A stretch of 64,000 nt of DNA from Martinezella tropici. Lineage in GTDB: Bacteria > Pseudomonadota > Alphaproteobacteria > Rhizobiales > Rhizobiaceae. Each line of letters begins with the position of its first letter. Within the stretch, counting starts at the first letter, position 1. Shown in pieces: positions 1 to 7,996 of the stretch. Both the position numbers and the translations under genes were made by a program. The stretch lies in contig JUHI01000004.1 in assembly GCA_000799755.1 (NCBI GenBank), forward strand, positions 402,357-466,356. The letters are read 5' to 3'. The notes under the pieces were generated by a model. The model was not told where the DNA came from. It ran no database searches and saw only the letters and a program-made list of their open reading frames with translations.

Positions 1-241
1 GGATCTGGCCAAGGCCGCCGGCCTGTCGACGCTCCTCAGCGTCGGCGCCGAGCTCGCCACCAATGACGACGACCGGTTGATCGAGGCGATCCGTAACGGC
101 GGTCAGGACACGATCAATGACGCTGGTCAGCAGATCGTCCGTCGCCAGCTCAACATCGCGCCGACGCTGACGATCCGGCCTGGTTTTCCGGTGCGTGTGA
201 TCGTCACCCGCGACCTCGTCCTCGAGCCTTACGGAGGGTAA
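1..241 (+). CDS. trbI: TrbI, C-terminal part (conjugal transfer, VirB10-like)
   Basis: The window opens inside this gene. The frame beginning at base 2 runs without a stop to TAA at 239-241 and gives about 79 residues. They include a segment rich in Asp/Asn and Gly/Gln, then a hydrophobic beta-rich end with the motif PGFPVRVIVTRDL. This is the usual ending of TrbI/VirB10 proteins, where the outer-membrane barrel domain closes with a PG.P..V.V..DL signature. TrbI spans the envelope and links the inner and outer membrane parts of the mating-pair type IV secretion channel. The DUF2274 gene starts one base after the stop, the normal gene order at the end of trb operons in alphaproteobacterial integrative elements. 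The N-terminal part lies outside the window, so only family-level assignment is possible. Confidence 0.8.
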   Translation, partial: DLAKAAGLSTLLSVGAELATNDDDRLIEAIRNGGQDTINDAGQQIVRRQLNIAPTLTIRPGFPVRVIVTRDLVLEPYGG

Positions 242-242
242 C

Positions 243-473
243 ATGACCAAGCTGAAGCTCGGGGCGATTGTGGATGACAAGCCCATCAAGGTAACAGTGG
301 AACTGCCTGCGCCTGTGCATCGGGATCTCGTTGCCTATGCTGAGATTCTGGCCCGCGAAACGGGGCAGCCGGTTACCGATCCGGCGAAGCTGATCGCACC
401 GATGGTTCAGCGCTTCATCGCCACCGATCGCGGTTTCGCCCGCGCGCGTCGGGCGCATTCAGGACTCAGCTAG
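243..473 (+). CDS. DUF2274 protein, trb-operon partner
   Basis: A 76-residue protein beginning [14 protein letters not shown]. It is hydrophilic, has no signal peptide or membrane segment, and carries a central helical part ([16 protein letters not shown]) and the ending [18 protein letters not shown]. The pattern matches the DUF2274 family, small proteins encoded directly after trbI in conjugative elements. Its function is not established. The ATG follows the trbI stop by one base and the GGAGG just before that stop serves as its ribosome binding site, so the two genes are translationally coupled. It is the last intact gene of the transfer module; everything to the right is cargo. Confidence 0.82.
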   Translation: MTKLKLGAIVDDKPIKVTVELPAPVHRDLVAYAEILARETGQPVTDPAKLIAPMVQRFIATDRGFARARRAHSGLS

Positions 474-511
474 AGCACAAGCCGCCACGCGAGGGACGTC
501 GCCGATCCGTG

Positions 512-610
512 ATGGCCGATGTCGGCGTGGCGATGAACACCGGCACGCAGGCGGCGCGCGAGGCCGGCAACATGGTCGATCTCGACAGCGATCCGACCAA
601 GCCCGCGTAG
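512..610 (+). pseudogene. kdpB remnant (K+-transporting ATPase subunit B)
   Basis: A 32-codon open stretch ending in TAG encodes [18 protein letters not shown] followed by [11 protein letters not shown]. This is the hinge region after the P-domain of the KdpB potassium-pump ATPase, where E. coli KdpB reads very similarly. Nothing else of kdp is present: the bases before have no matching upstream sequence, and after DPTK the frame ends within two codons. This is therefore a broken fragment rather than a gene. It marks a junction between the transfer module and the cargo. Confidence 0.7.
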
Positions 611-653
611 CGCGATCCGTCGAAAAATGAGGCACTCGCTCCGCAGGCCTATG

Positions 654-1637
654 TCAGCCCTTCGATAATTTAGCGTTCACGCTTCTCGCAGCACGGGCTT
701 CCCCGATTGGACACCCGGCCGTTGAGCAGGCCACCGTCAGAGCCAACTTGGTGCGCGCGATCGCCAAGAATTTCTTTAAGGCAGGATTGGAGTTTCGCTT
801 TAGCCAGACCGCGCTGGTCAGCAAAGTATCGCCGGTATCCAGGGCGCGAACCGCAATCCCGGCATTGCTATTGTCCGCCACGGACGTCCGTCCTAATGAA
901 ACGCCGTAGTTAGACGCGACCAACTGCAAAACGTCCTCCTGGCAGATCTCCTGAATATCAAGCCGTGGGAGACATCCCAGCTCAGAGAAGCGGCAAAGCA
1001 GACGGTCCCGCATCTCAGAACCAGTGCCTCCAGCGGAGAGGATAAACCGCTCATCACGCAGCACCGACCACGAGATCGAGTCCGCTGCAGACAATGTATG
1101 CGACTTCGGCAACAGCAGCGAAATTGTCTCGGACCATAGTTTCAGGGTCGCCAGTCCAGGGTGCATCGGCTCGCCCGCCATGATGGCGACATCGATTTGC
1201 GCAGACTGAATATCCATCAACAATTGCTCAGGCGGCCGGCACACGAATCCCACACAGAGGCTGGGATAGCGCGCTCGGAACACGGTCAGCAGGCCCTGAT
1301 AAAAAGCGGATGCAAACGGCGTCGTCGTGCCAATCCGCAACTTTCCATTTCGTGCCTCACGAACCGCCGTAACCTGCTCGACGGCCTGGAGGATTCGGTC
1401 AGTACCTTCTCTGGCATCCAGCAAGAACTTTCGGCCCACATCTGTGAGCTTGCTGCCGAAATGATCGCGCTCGAAGAGTAGAATGCCTAGGCGGCTTTCT
1501 AAAAGCGCGATGCGGCGTCCGACAACAGACTGATGCACACCGAGATAATCTGCCGCCCGCCGCAGGCTGCCGTGCTCCGCTACAAGCATCGCGTACCTGA
1601 GATATCTCAGGTCTAGAGAGAGATCCGACACTTGCAT
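654..1637 (-). CDS. LysR-family transcriptional regulator
   Basis: About 327 residues starting MQVSDLSLDLRYLRYAML. Residues 8-68 form the LysR winged helix-turn-helix (AEHGSLRRAADYLGVHQSVV), followed by a linker helix and a substrate-binding domain of type 2 periplasmic fold. An in-frame upstream ATG at 1733 lies inside the kinase gene. The start at 1637 is preferred because it falls eight bases after the kinase stop and puts the helix-turn-helix at the usual distance from the N-terminus. It is the third gene of a response regulator-kinase-LysR series on the same strand and is probably cotranscribed. The effector is unknown. LysR genes are often found next to the trbI/DUF2274 end of such elements, so it may belong to the element backbone rather than to the two-component system. 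Confidence 0.85.
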   Translation of the reverse strand: MQVSDLSLDLRYLRYAMLVAEHGSLRRAADYLGVHQSVVGRRIALLESRLGILLFERDHFGSKLTDVGRKFLLDAREGTDRILQAVEQVTAVREARNGKLRIGTTTPFASAFYQGLLTVFRARYPSLCVGFVCRPPEQLLMDIQSAQIDVAIMAGEPMHPGLATLKLWSETISLLLPKSHTLSAADSISWSVLRDERFILSAGGTGSEMRDRLLCRFSELGCLPRLDIQEICQEDVLQLVASNYGVSLGRTSVADNSNAGIAVRALDTGDTLLTSAVWLKRNSNPALKKFLAIARTKLALTVACSTAGCPIGEARAARSVNAKLSKG

Positions 1638-1644
1638 CGTCCGA

Positions 1645-3033
1645 TTATGGATGCTGTTGCATGTTGAAAATTCGCCCACTTCCAGCGAGAAGGCTCTCAT
1701 CAAACCGCAGTTCGGCCCGCAATCCTCCCTCAATGCGATTTTCCAGATTCAGTTCGGCCCCAATCCGTTCTAATGCCAGGTCGGCGATCGCCAGACCCAA
1801 ACCGCTTCCCATCAGCGCCTTGTTGCGACCGCGGAAAAAGCGATCGCGTACCCTTGGCAACTCGTCTTCCGGAATGCCTGGGCCGCAATCGTCGATCATG
1901 ATGACGATAGATCTCTTGTCTTTTTGCAGGCTGCACCGAACAGGTAGATCGCGTGGAGAATGCAAAACCGCGTTCTCGAGCAAATTGCGTGCGCTCATCA
2001 TGAATAGCGAAGGATTAACGCTAAGCCTCACAGGCTCTAGCTCCGCACAGATCAGAACACGCGAAGTTCTCGGATAATGCTGCTCGATATCATCAGCTAG
2101 AATCTGCAACGCGCCGCCAATACTCACTCCGCCTTCCTCGTGCCGGAGTTCACCGCTTTCTGCATTGGTGAGGTCCGTGAGTTGTCGCACCAATCGGGCA
2201 GTCCGATCCACGCCGAGAACAATCTGCCGAAGAGCATTCTCGCGGATTGCTTTGTCGTCGCTGCCAAGCGCCACCTGTGCCTGGGTTTTCAGCCCAGCGA
2301 TCGGCGTGCGCAATTCGTGCGCGGCAAACGCCGTGAAGTCGCGCTCATGCGCGCGAACGGCGCTGACCCGATCGAAGAGCCCATTAAGCGAACGGATGAC
2401 CGGCTTGATTTCCGAAGGCGCGTCCGCGTCGGGCAAGGCGCTGAGATCCGATGCCGGCCGTGTCGCCAACGCCCTTGCCATGGCGTTCAAGGGCGCGAGG
2501 CCTTTCCTAACGCTCAACCAGAGCAGACCGGCCAAGATCGGTAAGACGAGAAGCGCCGGAAGCGCAAGACCACGGATGACATCTGCGACCAGCTGATCGC
2601 GGACGCGCATGTTATCACCGACCAACACACGCATGCCGAGATCGCGGTTGATCACAGCATAGACGCGCCAGGTCTCGCCTCCAACCACGGTCTCGGAGAA
2701 ACCGTCTCTGCTGTCTGTGAGCGGTGCTGCGGGTGCCGCATCGGATCGGCCGACGAGCGTGCCGTCCAGCGCCCAAATCTGACACGAAAGTTGGCGTTCA
2801 TATGAAGCGTGTGTCGTCGTTCCGAGCGCCGGCATCTGCGCCGCACGCCTTGGGTCGATCTCCTGGCTCGTGATGAGCGAACTCACCATGCGCGCCGCTT
2901 CGATCAGGCGTGCGTCAAGCACGCGCTCCACCTCCGCACGCGTGCTGAGATAGATCCAGACGATCGCAGACATCCAGACAACGCCCGTCGTGATCATCAG
3001 GATGAAGAACAAGCGAGCGCGGATCGACGTCAT
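1645..3033 (-). CDS. QseC/PmrB-like sensor histidine kinase
   Basis: A 462-residue inner-membrane kinase. Membrane segments lie at about 8-30 and 153-175, enclosing a periplasmic sensor domain of about 120 residues with a lone cysteine at position 84 (RQLSCQIW). A HAMP-like linker follows, then the HisKA box with the phosphorylated His239 (AAHELRTP), an N box (NLLENAVLHSP), a G1 box (DDCGPGIP) and a G2 box (GSGLGLAI). The overall layout and the sensor region resemble QseC. Its ATG overlaps the stop of the response regulator by four bases (ATGA), so the pair is translationally coupled. The signal is unknown; a periplasmic redox or sulfur cue is plausible from the genes carrying the matching operator. 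The C-terminus runs some 25 residues past the usual end. Confidence 0.9.
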   Translation of the reverse strand: MTSIRARLFFILMITTGVVWMSAIVWIYLSTRAEVERVLDARLIEAARMVSSLITSQEIDPRRAAQMPALGTTTHASYERQLSCQIWALDGTLVGRSDAAPAAPLTDSRDGFSETVVGGETWRVYAVINRDLGMRVLVGDNMRVRDQLVADVIRGLALPALLVLPILAGLLWLSVRKGLAPLNAMARALATRPASDLSALPDADAPSEIKPVIRSLNGLFDRVSAVRAHERDFTAFAAHELRTPIAGLKTQAQVALGSDDKAIRENALRQIVLGVDRTARLVRQLTDLTNAESGELRHEEGGVSIGGALQILADDIEQHYPRTSRVLICAELEPVRLSVNPSLFMMSARNLLENAVLHSPRDLPVRCSLQKDKRSIVIMIDDCGPGIPEDELPRVRDRFFRGRNKALMGSGLGLAIADLALERIGAELNLENRIEGGLRAELRFDESLLAGSGRIFNMQQHP

Positions 3034-3695
3034 GCGCTGTCCTCGCCCAGCCGGTATCCGATGCCGCGCACCGTCTGGATCGTGGCGCTGCCAAGTTTGG
3101 CCCGTAGATGATGAACGTGAACCTCGACCGTATTGCTCTCGACATCCTCCTGCCAGCCGTACAGCTTCTCCTCGAGCTGTGCTTTCGAAAGGATTTGTCC
3201 TGGCCGGTCCATGAGAGCGTGAAGGATGGTGAACTCTCGCCGGGAGAGGCGTACCGGCTCGCCGGCACGTGTCACGATCATGGTTCCAGGCTCGAGCGTG
3301 ATGCCGCGCCAGGTCAGGATCGGGCAGGCCCGGCCCGCAGCACGCCGGATCAGGGCACGCACCCTCGCTGCGACTTCATCGAGATCGAAAGGTTTCCCGA
3401 GATAGTCATCGGCGCCAGCATCGAGGCCAGTGATACGATCGTGGACAGCGTCGCGCGCCGTTAGGAGAAGAACTGGCGTCATCTGGTTTCGTCTGCGCAA
3501 CGACATGAGCACGTCGAGGCCGGAGCCGTCCGGCAGCATGAGATCGAGAACCACCGCGTCGAACGTCGTTGAACGAAGCGCTGCATCCGCATCACCACAG
3601 GCGGCCACGGCGTCGACCGTAAAGCCGGCGAGCGAGAGGCCGACCTGTAGTCCGTTCATCAAGACGGCGTCGTCCTCGACAACCAATATTCTCAT
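3030..3695 (-). CDS. OmpR-family response regulator, QseB/PmrA-like
   Basis: 221 residues with a receiver domain at 1-115: acidic pocket Glu7/Asp8, phospho-acceptor Asp51 in VVLDLMLPDG, Thr79, and Lys101 in YLGKPF. A winged-helix DNA-binding domain follows at about 125-218 (LSRREFTILHAL, and VEVHVHHLRAKLG as recognition region). Regulators of this PmrA/QseB branch bind tandem CTTAAG repeats. Exactly such a box lies at 3741-3757, 46 bp upstream of this start, and four more precede other cargo genes. Autoregulation and control of those genes is inferred. The sequence near the start (MRILVVEDDAVLM) is canonical, so ATG 3695 is secure. Confidence 0.9.
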   Translation of the reverse strand: MRILVVEDDAVLMNGLQVGLSLAGFTVDAVAACGDADAALRSTTFDAVVLDLMLPDGSGLDVLMSLRRRNQMTPVLLLTARDAVHDRITGLDAGADDYLGKPFDLDEVAARVRALIRRAAGRACPILTWRGITLEPGTMIVTRAGEPVRLSRREFTILHALMDRPGQILSKAQLEEKLYGWQEDVESNTVEVHVHHLRAKLGSATIQTVRGIGYRLGEDSA

Positions 3696-3740
3696 CGGCT
3701 CTCCTCCGACGGTGGCCGAACGAAGGGGTCGAGCTCCAGA

Positions 3741-3757
3741 CTTAAGGCAGCCTTAAG
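3741..3757. promoter_or_regulatory. PmrA/QseB-type tandem box 1
   Basis: Perfect CTTAAG-GCAGC-CTTAAG in the divergent intergenic region between the response-regulator gene (start 3695) and the dsbA-like gene (start 3827). The hexamer is itself palindromic, so the box can serve both directions. Two hexamers with an 11-bp period are the known target form of PmrA and QseB response regulators. This is the first of five copies in the window. Confidence 0.75.
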
Positions 3758-3826
3758 GTGCGCACCAAAGATGCCGGTTATGCGCCGGGCGCGGCCCGAT
3801 GCTCGCCAAGACGTAACAGGAGCCTG

Positions 3827-4477
3827 ATGATGCCTTTGCTTAACCGCCGCACCGTGATTTCTGCGCTCGGAGTAGCGGCAGTCCTCGTCCCCATTTCGGC
3901 GCGACTTGCAATCGGCCAGGATGCCGGTGCCGCGAGTATCACCAGGGAAATGATCCTCAACGATCCCGATGCGCCGATCGGCGGCAATCCGAAGGGCGAT
4001 GTCACCATCGTCGCCTATCTCGACTACAATTGCCCCTTCTGCAAAAAGTCGACGCCCGACCTGGACCGCATCGTCAAGGAGGATGGAAAGATTCGACTGG
4101 TCTACAAGGACTGGCCGATCCTCTTCCCGACGTCGATCTACGGCGCGCAGCTTGCGCTCGCCGCCAAATATCAAGGAAAATACGAGGTCGCCCACCATGC
4201 CTTGATGGGTATTCCCGGTCACGGCATCAGCGAGACGGCGATGCTGGCCGCAATCAAAGCGGCTGGCATCGACATGACACGGCTTCAAGCGGACATGAAG
4301 GCCCACGCTGCCGATATCGAGGCGCTGATCAAGCGTAACATGGCGCAGGGGGATGCGATGGGATTCTCGGGCACGCCGACATTTCTGGTCGGCCCGTTTC
4401 AGACATCCACTCTTGACTACAAAGGGTTCAAACAAGTCGTTGCCGACGCGCGAGCGCGGCAATCCGGCAAGAAATGA
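3827..4477 (+). CDS. DsbA-family periplasmic thiol:disulfide protein 1
   Basis: 216 residues starting MMPLLNRRTVISALG. AGGAG at 3818-3822 precedes this ATG, which is preferred over the in-frame ATG at 3758 that lies next to the regulator box. A twin-arginine-free signal peptide covers about residues 1-30. The thioredoxin fold has active site CPFC (Cys69, Cys72) and the cis-proline loop GTPTFLVG near the C-terminus, with a helical insertion between them. The family oxidizes or isomerizes disulfides in the periplasm. It is close to the second copy at 21052: both share RIVKEDGKIRLVYKDWP-like stretches and the ending GFKQVVADARA. Tandem box 1 lies 70 bp upstream. The gene is followed by a convergent SQR gene. 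Confidence 0.9.
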   Translation: MMPLLNRRTVISALGVAAVLVPISARLAIGQDAGAASITREMILNDPDAPIGGNPKGDVTIVAYLDYNCPFCKKSTPDLDRIVKEDGKIRLVYKDWPILFPTSIYGAQLALAAKYQGKYEVAHHALMGIPGHGISETAMLAAIKAAGIDMTRLQADMKAHAADIEALIKRNMAQGDAMGFSGTPTFLVGPFQTSTLDYKGFKQVVADARARQSGKK

Positions 4478-4544
4478 GGGGTCGAGGGGCGGCGGCTTTG
4501 AGCCATTGGTCTGGCGGTGGAGCGTCGGGAGGCTCGACATGGCC

Positions 4545-5810
4545 TCACCAGCCACGCTCGCGATGTTTGATGTCGAAGGTGCGCCCCTTGAACATGTGAC
4601 TCCAATAGAGCCAGGGCAGCAGCTTCGTTTTCAGGTACCACATGCTGCGCCGAGGCACGCGCGGATCGAGCGGGAAGCTCGGCGTGACCTTACCGCCGTA
4701 GGCGAACTCGGCGAGCACGATCTTGCCATATGCGATGGTCAGCGGGCATGATCCATAGCCATCATAGGCGTGCGTCAGCGCTTCCCCTTTCATCGCCGCG
4801 ATCAGATTGTGAACGACGATCGGCGCCTGGATCCGGACGGCCGCGGCCGTCTTGGCGTTGCTTGTCGAGGCCGCGTCACCAAGCGCGAAGACATTCTCGT
4901 AGCGGACATGGCGCAACGTCGCCTGGTCGACATCAATCCATCCGTCGGCATTGGCAAGCGGGCTTTCCCGCACCACGTCGAGACCGGTCTGCGGCGGCAC
5001 GACATGGATGAGATCGAAGCGCTTGGTCACTTCGCTTGTAGTCCCGTGTTCGTCGGTCGCGGTGAAGATCGCGATCTTAGCCGGTCCGTCGATCGCCTTG
5101 AGATTGTGACGGTAGTTTACCTTGATTCCGTAGCCATCCACCGCCCGCTGCAACGGCGGCACGAAAAAAGGCACTCCGAACAGCGCCTCGCCGGCAAGGC
5201 AAAACTCTAACTTCGACTCGGAAAGCCTGCCTTTGCTGCGCAGGTGGTCGGCCATCAGATAGAGGATCTTCTGCGGGGCTCCTGCGCATTTGATCGGCAT
5301 CGCCGGCTGAGTGAACAGCGCTGTCCCGCCACGGAAGTCCTGAATGAGCCGCCAGGAGTATTCGGCCGTATCGGCCCGATAGTTGCTGCAAACGCCGTTC
5401 TTGCCCAGCGTATCGTTCAGTCCTTCAATTCTCGCCCAATCAAGCTTGAGCCCAGGGCAAGCGAGGAGCCAGGCATAGCGCACCGTTCGCCCATCGCTCA
5501 GGCGCACATGGTTCTCGTCAGGCAGAAACTGCGCCACCGCTGCCTTGATCCAGGCGACGCCCTTCGGGATCAGTGTCTCCTCGCGGCGTTCGGTTTGCTT
5601 TCTTGTGAAGGTGCCTGCGCCGACCAGGGTCCAGCCCGGCTGATAGGAATGCGACTCGGAAGGCTCGACGATCGCAATGTCGAGTTGTGGCTGAAGCCGC
5701 TTCAATTCGGCCGCCACGGTAATGCCGGCCGCGCCGCCGCCAACGATCAGAATAGAGTGAGCGAGTTCAGCTGGCTCGATGCCTGCTGTCTTTTGTCTGG
5801 GATCGTTCAT
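4545..5810 (-). CDS. sqr: Sulfide:quinone oxidoreductase, type II (SQOR-like)
   Basis: 421 residues from ATG 5810, chosen because GGAGGA stands seven bases before it; an in-frame ATG at 5864 lacks a site. The N-terminus has the FAD dinucleotide fold (ILIVGGGAAGITVAAEL). Two conserved redox cysteines of type II enzymes are present, in GVCSNYR and GSCPLTIAY, with the family segment PIKCAGAPQKILYLM between them. The C-terminal FAD contact ALGDAA and an amphipathic membrane-docking tail (LLPWLYWSHMFKG) are also seen. The enzyme oxidizes sulfide at the membrane, passes electrons to quinone and yields persulfide on a thiol acceptor. It is divergent from the phosphatase/peroxiredoxin/persulfide dioxygenase operon, which would use the persulfide product. 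Confidence 0.92.
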   Translation of the reverse strand: MNDPRQKTAGIEPAELAHSILIVGGGAAGITVAAELKRLQPQLDIAIVEPSESHSYQPGWTLVGAGTFTRKQTERREETLIPKGVAWIKAAVAQFLPDENHVRLSDGRTVRYAWLLACPGLKLDWARIEGLNDTLGKNGVCSNYRADTAEYSWRLIQDFRGGTALFTQPAMPIKCAGAPQKILYLMADHLRSKGRLSESKLEFCLAGEALFGVPFFVPPLQRAVDGYGIKVNYRHNLKAIDGPAKIAIFTATDEHGTTSEVTKRFDLIHVVPPQTGLDVVRESPLANADGWIDVDQATLRHVRYENVFALGDAASTSNAKTAAAVRIQAPIVVHNLIAAMKGEALTHAYDGYGSCPLTIAYGKIVLAEFAYGGKVTPSFPLDPRVPRRSMWYLKTKLLPWLYWSHMFKGRTFDIKHRERGW

Positions 5811-5980
5811 TGATGCTTCCTCCGAGGCGCCCGAGGCATCCCGCGTGGCGGACGGATCGGACATGGGTTGCAGCCAGGGCTGAACTGAATCTGTTCACTT
5901 GCATAAAATACCATATGACATATATCTTGAATCGTCTAAATATGTAAGTGAGAGCCAGCTTCGCTTCAAGGAGCGCGTCT
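5811..5980. promoter_or_regulatory. Divergent sqr / detoxification-operon control region with candidate ArsR operator
   Basis: A 170-bp AT-richer gap between the divergent sqr and TIGR01244 genes. A perfect 11-bp inverted repeat, ATATG-A-CATAT, lies at 5913-5923, followed by further A/T-rich sequence (tatatcttgaatcg, ctaaatatg). ArsR-family repressors such as BigR bind A/T-rich dyads in this position upstream of their operons. The repressor encoded at 7997 is the natural candidate. The assignment of this exact repeat as operator is inference. Confidence 0.45.
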
Positions 5981-6427
5981 ATGATCGTCATCGCCGTCAC
6001 CCGGAAGCTCTGGGTCATGCGCCAGCCAGACGTGTGGGAGTTTGCCGACCTTGCCGGCCGGGGCTTCACGACGGTCATCAACAACAGGCCTGACGGCGAA
6101 GATGTGGCCCAGCCAGGCTCCGAGGCCGAAGAGCGCGCGGCTCATGAGGCCGGCCTCGGTTATGTGCATCTCCCGGTCACTAGCACCGGCATGACGCAAA
6201 CGGATGCCCGCCGCTTTCAAGAAGCAATTGACGCCGCGCCAGGCCCGGTCATCGCGCATTGCCGCTCGGGTGCGCGCTCCTTCTTTCTCTGGATCATGAC
6301 GGGCGAACTGGAAGGCAAGCGCGACGACGAAGTGCTGGCGCTCGCCAACGAGCTCCATCTCGACCCCAACGCTGTCGCGGCAAAGATCGCAGCCCGCAGG
6401 CATCTTTCCGCCGGAGAACATACATGA
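5981..6427 (+). CDS. TIGR01244 family phosphatase/sulfurtransferase-like protein (Blh N-domain type)
   Basis: 148 residues from ATG 5981, which has AAGGAG seven bases before it; an in-frame ATG at 5948 lies within the operator region. The fold is the DUF442/TIGR01244 dual-specificity-phosphatase-like domain, with the P-loop HCRSGARS carrying the nucleophilic cysteine and an N-terminal part (VINNRPDGED) typical of the family. In Blh proteins this domain is fused in front of a persulfide dioxygenase; here it is a separate gene in the same operon. It probably handles protein or small-molecule persulfide. The exact reaction is uncertain, as the loop is also rhodanese-like. Its stop overlaps the next ATG by four bases. 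Confidence 0.85.
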   Translation: MIVIAVTRKLWVMRQPDVWEFADLAGRGFTTVINNRPDGEDVAQPGSEAEERAAHEAGLGYVHLPVTSTGMTQTDARRFQEAIDAAPGPVIAHCRSGARSFFLWIMTGELEGKRDDEVLALANELHLDPNAVAAKIAARRHLSAGEHT

Positions 6428-7092
6428 TCGACGATACCCTCGACCGGCCTGCAGCGCCTGTCTCGAATCCAGGGCCGTTGCTGATCGGCAGCCCCGCGCC
6501 GCGCTTTTCGACCCGCACGACCATGGGCGATCGCTCGCTCGATGATTATCGCGGCCGCTGGCTGGTGTTCTTCTCCCACCCCGCCGACTTCACCCCAGTC
6601 TGCACGAGCGAGTTCATCGCGTTTTCCAAGCTCTATCCGGAGTTCAGAGCACTCGACTGCGATCTGCTGGCGCTGTCGGTCGACAGCCTATTCTCGCACA
6701 TCGCTTGGGTGCGCTCGATCAAGGAGCGGTTTGGCGTCGCCGTGCCGTTTCCGATCACCGAGGATCCATCAATGGCAATCGCGGCTGCCTACGGGATGAT
6801 CCATCCCGACGCTCATGATGCGTCAACCGTCCGCGCCACCTTCGTTATCGATCCGGACGGCATCATCCGGGCCATGGTCTGGTATCCGATGTCCATTGGC
6901 CGATCAGTCGCGGAGATATTTCGCCTCGTCCAGGCGCTCCAGACCTCCGATAAGGAGGCCGCGTCAACGCCGGAAGGTTGGCACCCCGGCGACGACCTCA
7001 TCGAACCCGCACCGCTGACCATAGAAGGCGCGGAGGAGCCGTCGCCAAGCGCGGACGCGCCCGACTGGTATTACCGCGTGAGAAAATCGTGA
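6424..7092 (+). CDS. Peroxiredoxin (Prx6/1-Cys-like)
   Basis: 222 residues. The peroxidatic cysteine is Cys60 in DFTPVCTSEF, with the conserved Thr three residues before it and an Arg in TVRATFVIDP. The thioredoxin-fold core is followed by a C-terminal arm ending in PDWYYRVRKS, as in Prx6-type enzymes. No clear resolving cysteine is present at a standard position. Peroxiredoxins reduce peroxides; in sulfide clusters they are thought to deal with peroxide or persulfide species. The gene overlaps the previous one (ATGA) and its stop overlaps a possible GTG start of the next, so the three are one translational unit. Confidence 0.9.
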   Translation: MIDDTLDRPAAPVSNPGPLLIGSPAPRFSTRTTMGDRSLDDYRGRWLVFFSHPADFTPVCTSEFIAFSKLYPEFRALDCDLLALSVDSLFSHIAWVRSIKERFGVAVPFPITEDPSMAIAAAYGMIHPDAHDASTVRATFVIDPDGIIRAMVWYPMSIGRSVAEIFRLVQALQTSDKEAASTPEGWHPGDDLIEPAPLTIEGAEEPSPSADAPDWYYRVRKS

Positions 7093-7100
7093 GCCACTTT

Positions 7101-7991
7101 ATGAAACAACAGGCCCTCATCAAACCGGACGTCAAGGCATTCTACGAGCACCTGACCTCCAGCATCCAGTATGTCGTCTCCGATCCAGTGACGCGCCAAT
7201 GCGCCATCATCGATCCTGTGCTCGATTTCGACGAGAAGTCGGGCTCGACCTCGACACGGAGCGCGGATGCGATCCTTGAGTACATCCGCGGCACCGGCCT
7301 GACCGTCGCATGGATCCTCGACACGCATCCCCATGCCGATCATTTCTCCGCGGCTCAGTATCTGAAGGACAAGACCGGCGCTCCGACTGCAATCGGCGAA
7401 CATGTCACCGACGTTCAGGCGCTATGGAGAGACATCTATAACTTGCCGTCCCTTCCGGTTGACGGCTCGCAATGGGACCGTCTCTTCAAGGACGGCGAGA
7501 CCTTCAGCATCGGCCATCTGCAAGCCCGCGTGCTGTTCTCGCCAGGCCATACATTGGCCTCGATCACTTACGTGATCGGTGACGCGGCCTTCGTCCACGA
7601 CACCATGTTCATGCCGGATGGCGGCACGGCGCGGGCAGACTTCCCCGGCGGGGACGCTGCTGTTCTGTGGCGGACCATCCAGGCCATTCTGTCGCTGTCC
7701 GATGAAACCCGCCTCTTTACCGGCCATGATTATCAGCCGGACGGACGCGAAGCACGCTGGGAAAGCACGGTCAGGGAGCAAAAACGGCTCAATCCGCATC
7801 TGGCGGGCAAGACAGAGGCAGAATTCGTGGCGCTGCGCCGGGCGCGCGACCGGACGCTCCCAATGCCCAAGCTGATCCTGCACGCTCTGCAGGTGAACAT
7901 TGCCGGCGGGCGGCTCCCGGAGCCGGAAGCCAACGGCACCCGCTACCTTAAATTTCCACTCAATGCGCTGACCGGCTCGGCCTGGGAGTAA
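7101..7991 (+). CDS. Persulfide dioxygenase (metallo-beta-lactamase fold, ETHE1/Blh-like)
   Basis: 296 residues. Metal ligands are visible in order: His76, His78 and Asp80-His81 in the HPHADH motif, then His in FSPGHT, Asp in the MPDGGTARADFPGG segment and His in FTGHDYQ. The ARADFPGG segment is the hallmark of ETHE1-type persulfide dioxygenases rather than of glyoxalase II. The enzyme oxidizes glutathione persulfide to sulfite and glutathione in the cytosol. It would follow SQR, and its sulfite product could be removed by the downstream TauE/SafE protein. The start is either ATG 7101 or the in-frame GTG 7089, which overlaps the peroxiredoxin stop. Neither has a strong ribosome site. Confidence 0.92.
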   Translation: MKQQALIKPDVKAFYEHLTSSIQYVVSDPVTRQCAIIDPVLDFDEKSGSTSTRSADAILEYIRGTGLTVAWILDTHPHADHFSAAQYLKDKTGAPTAIGEHVTDVQALWRDIYNLPSLPVDGSQWDRLFKDGETFSIGHLQARVLFSPGHTLASITYVIGDAAFVHDTMFMPDGGTARADFPGGDAAVLWRTIQAILSLSDETRLFTGHDYQPDGREARWESTVREQKRLNPHLAGKTEAEFVALRRARDRTLPMPKLILHALQVNIAGGRLPEPEANGTRYLKFPLNALTGSAWE

Positions 7992-7996
7992 CGGCG

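Noticed and set aside
5948..5980. Longer N-terminus for the TIGR01244 protein
   Set aside because: The extra residues are Arg/Ser-rich, overlap the control region, and the downstream ATG has a proper AAGGAG site.
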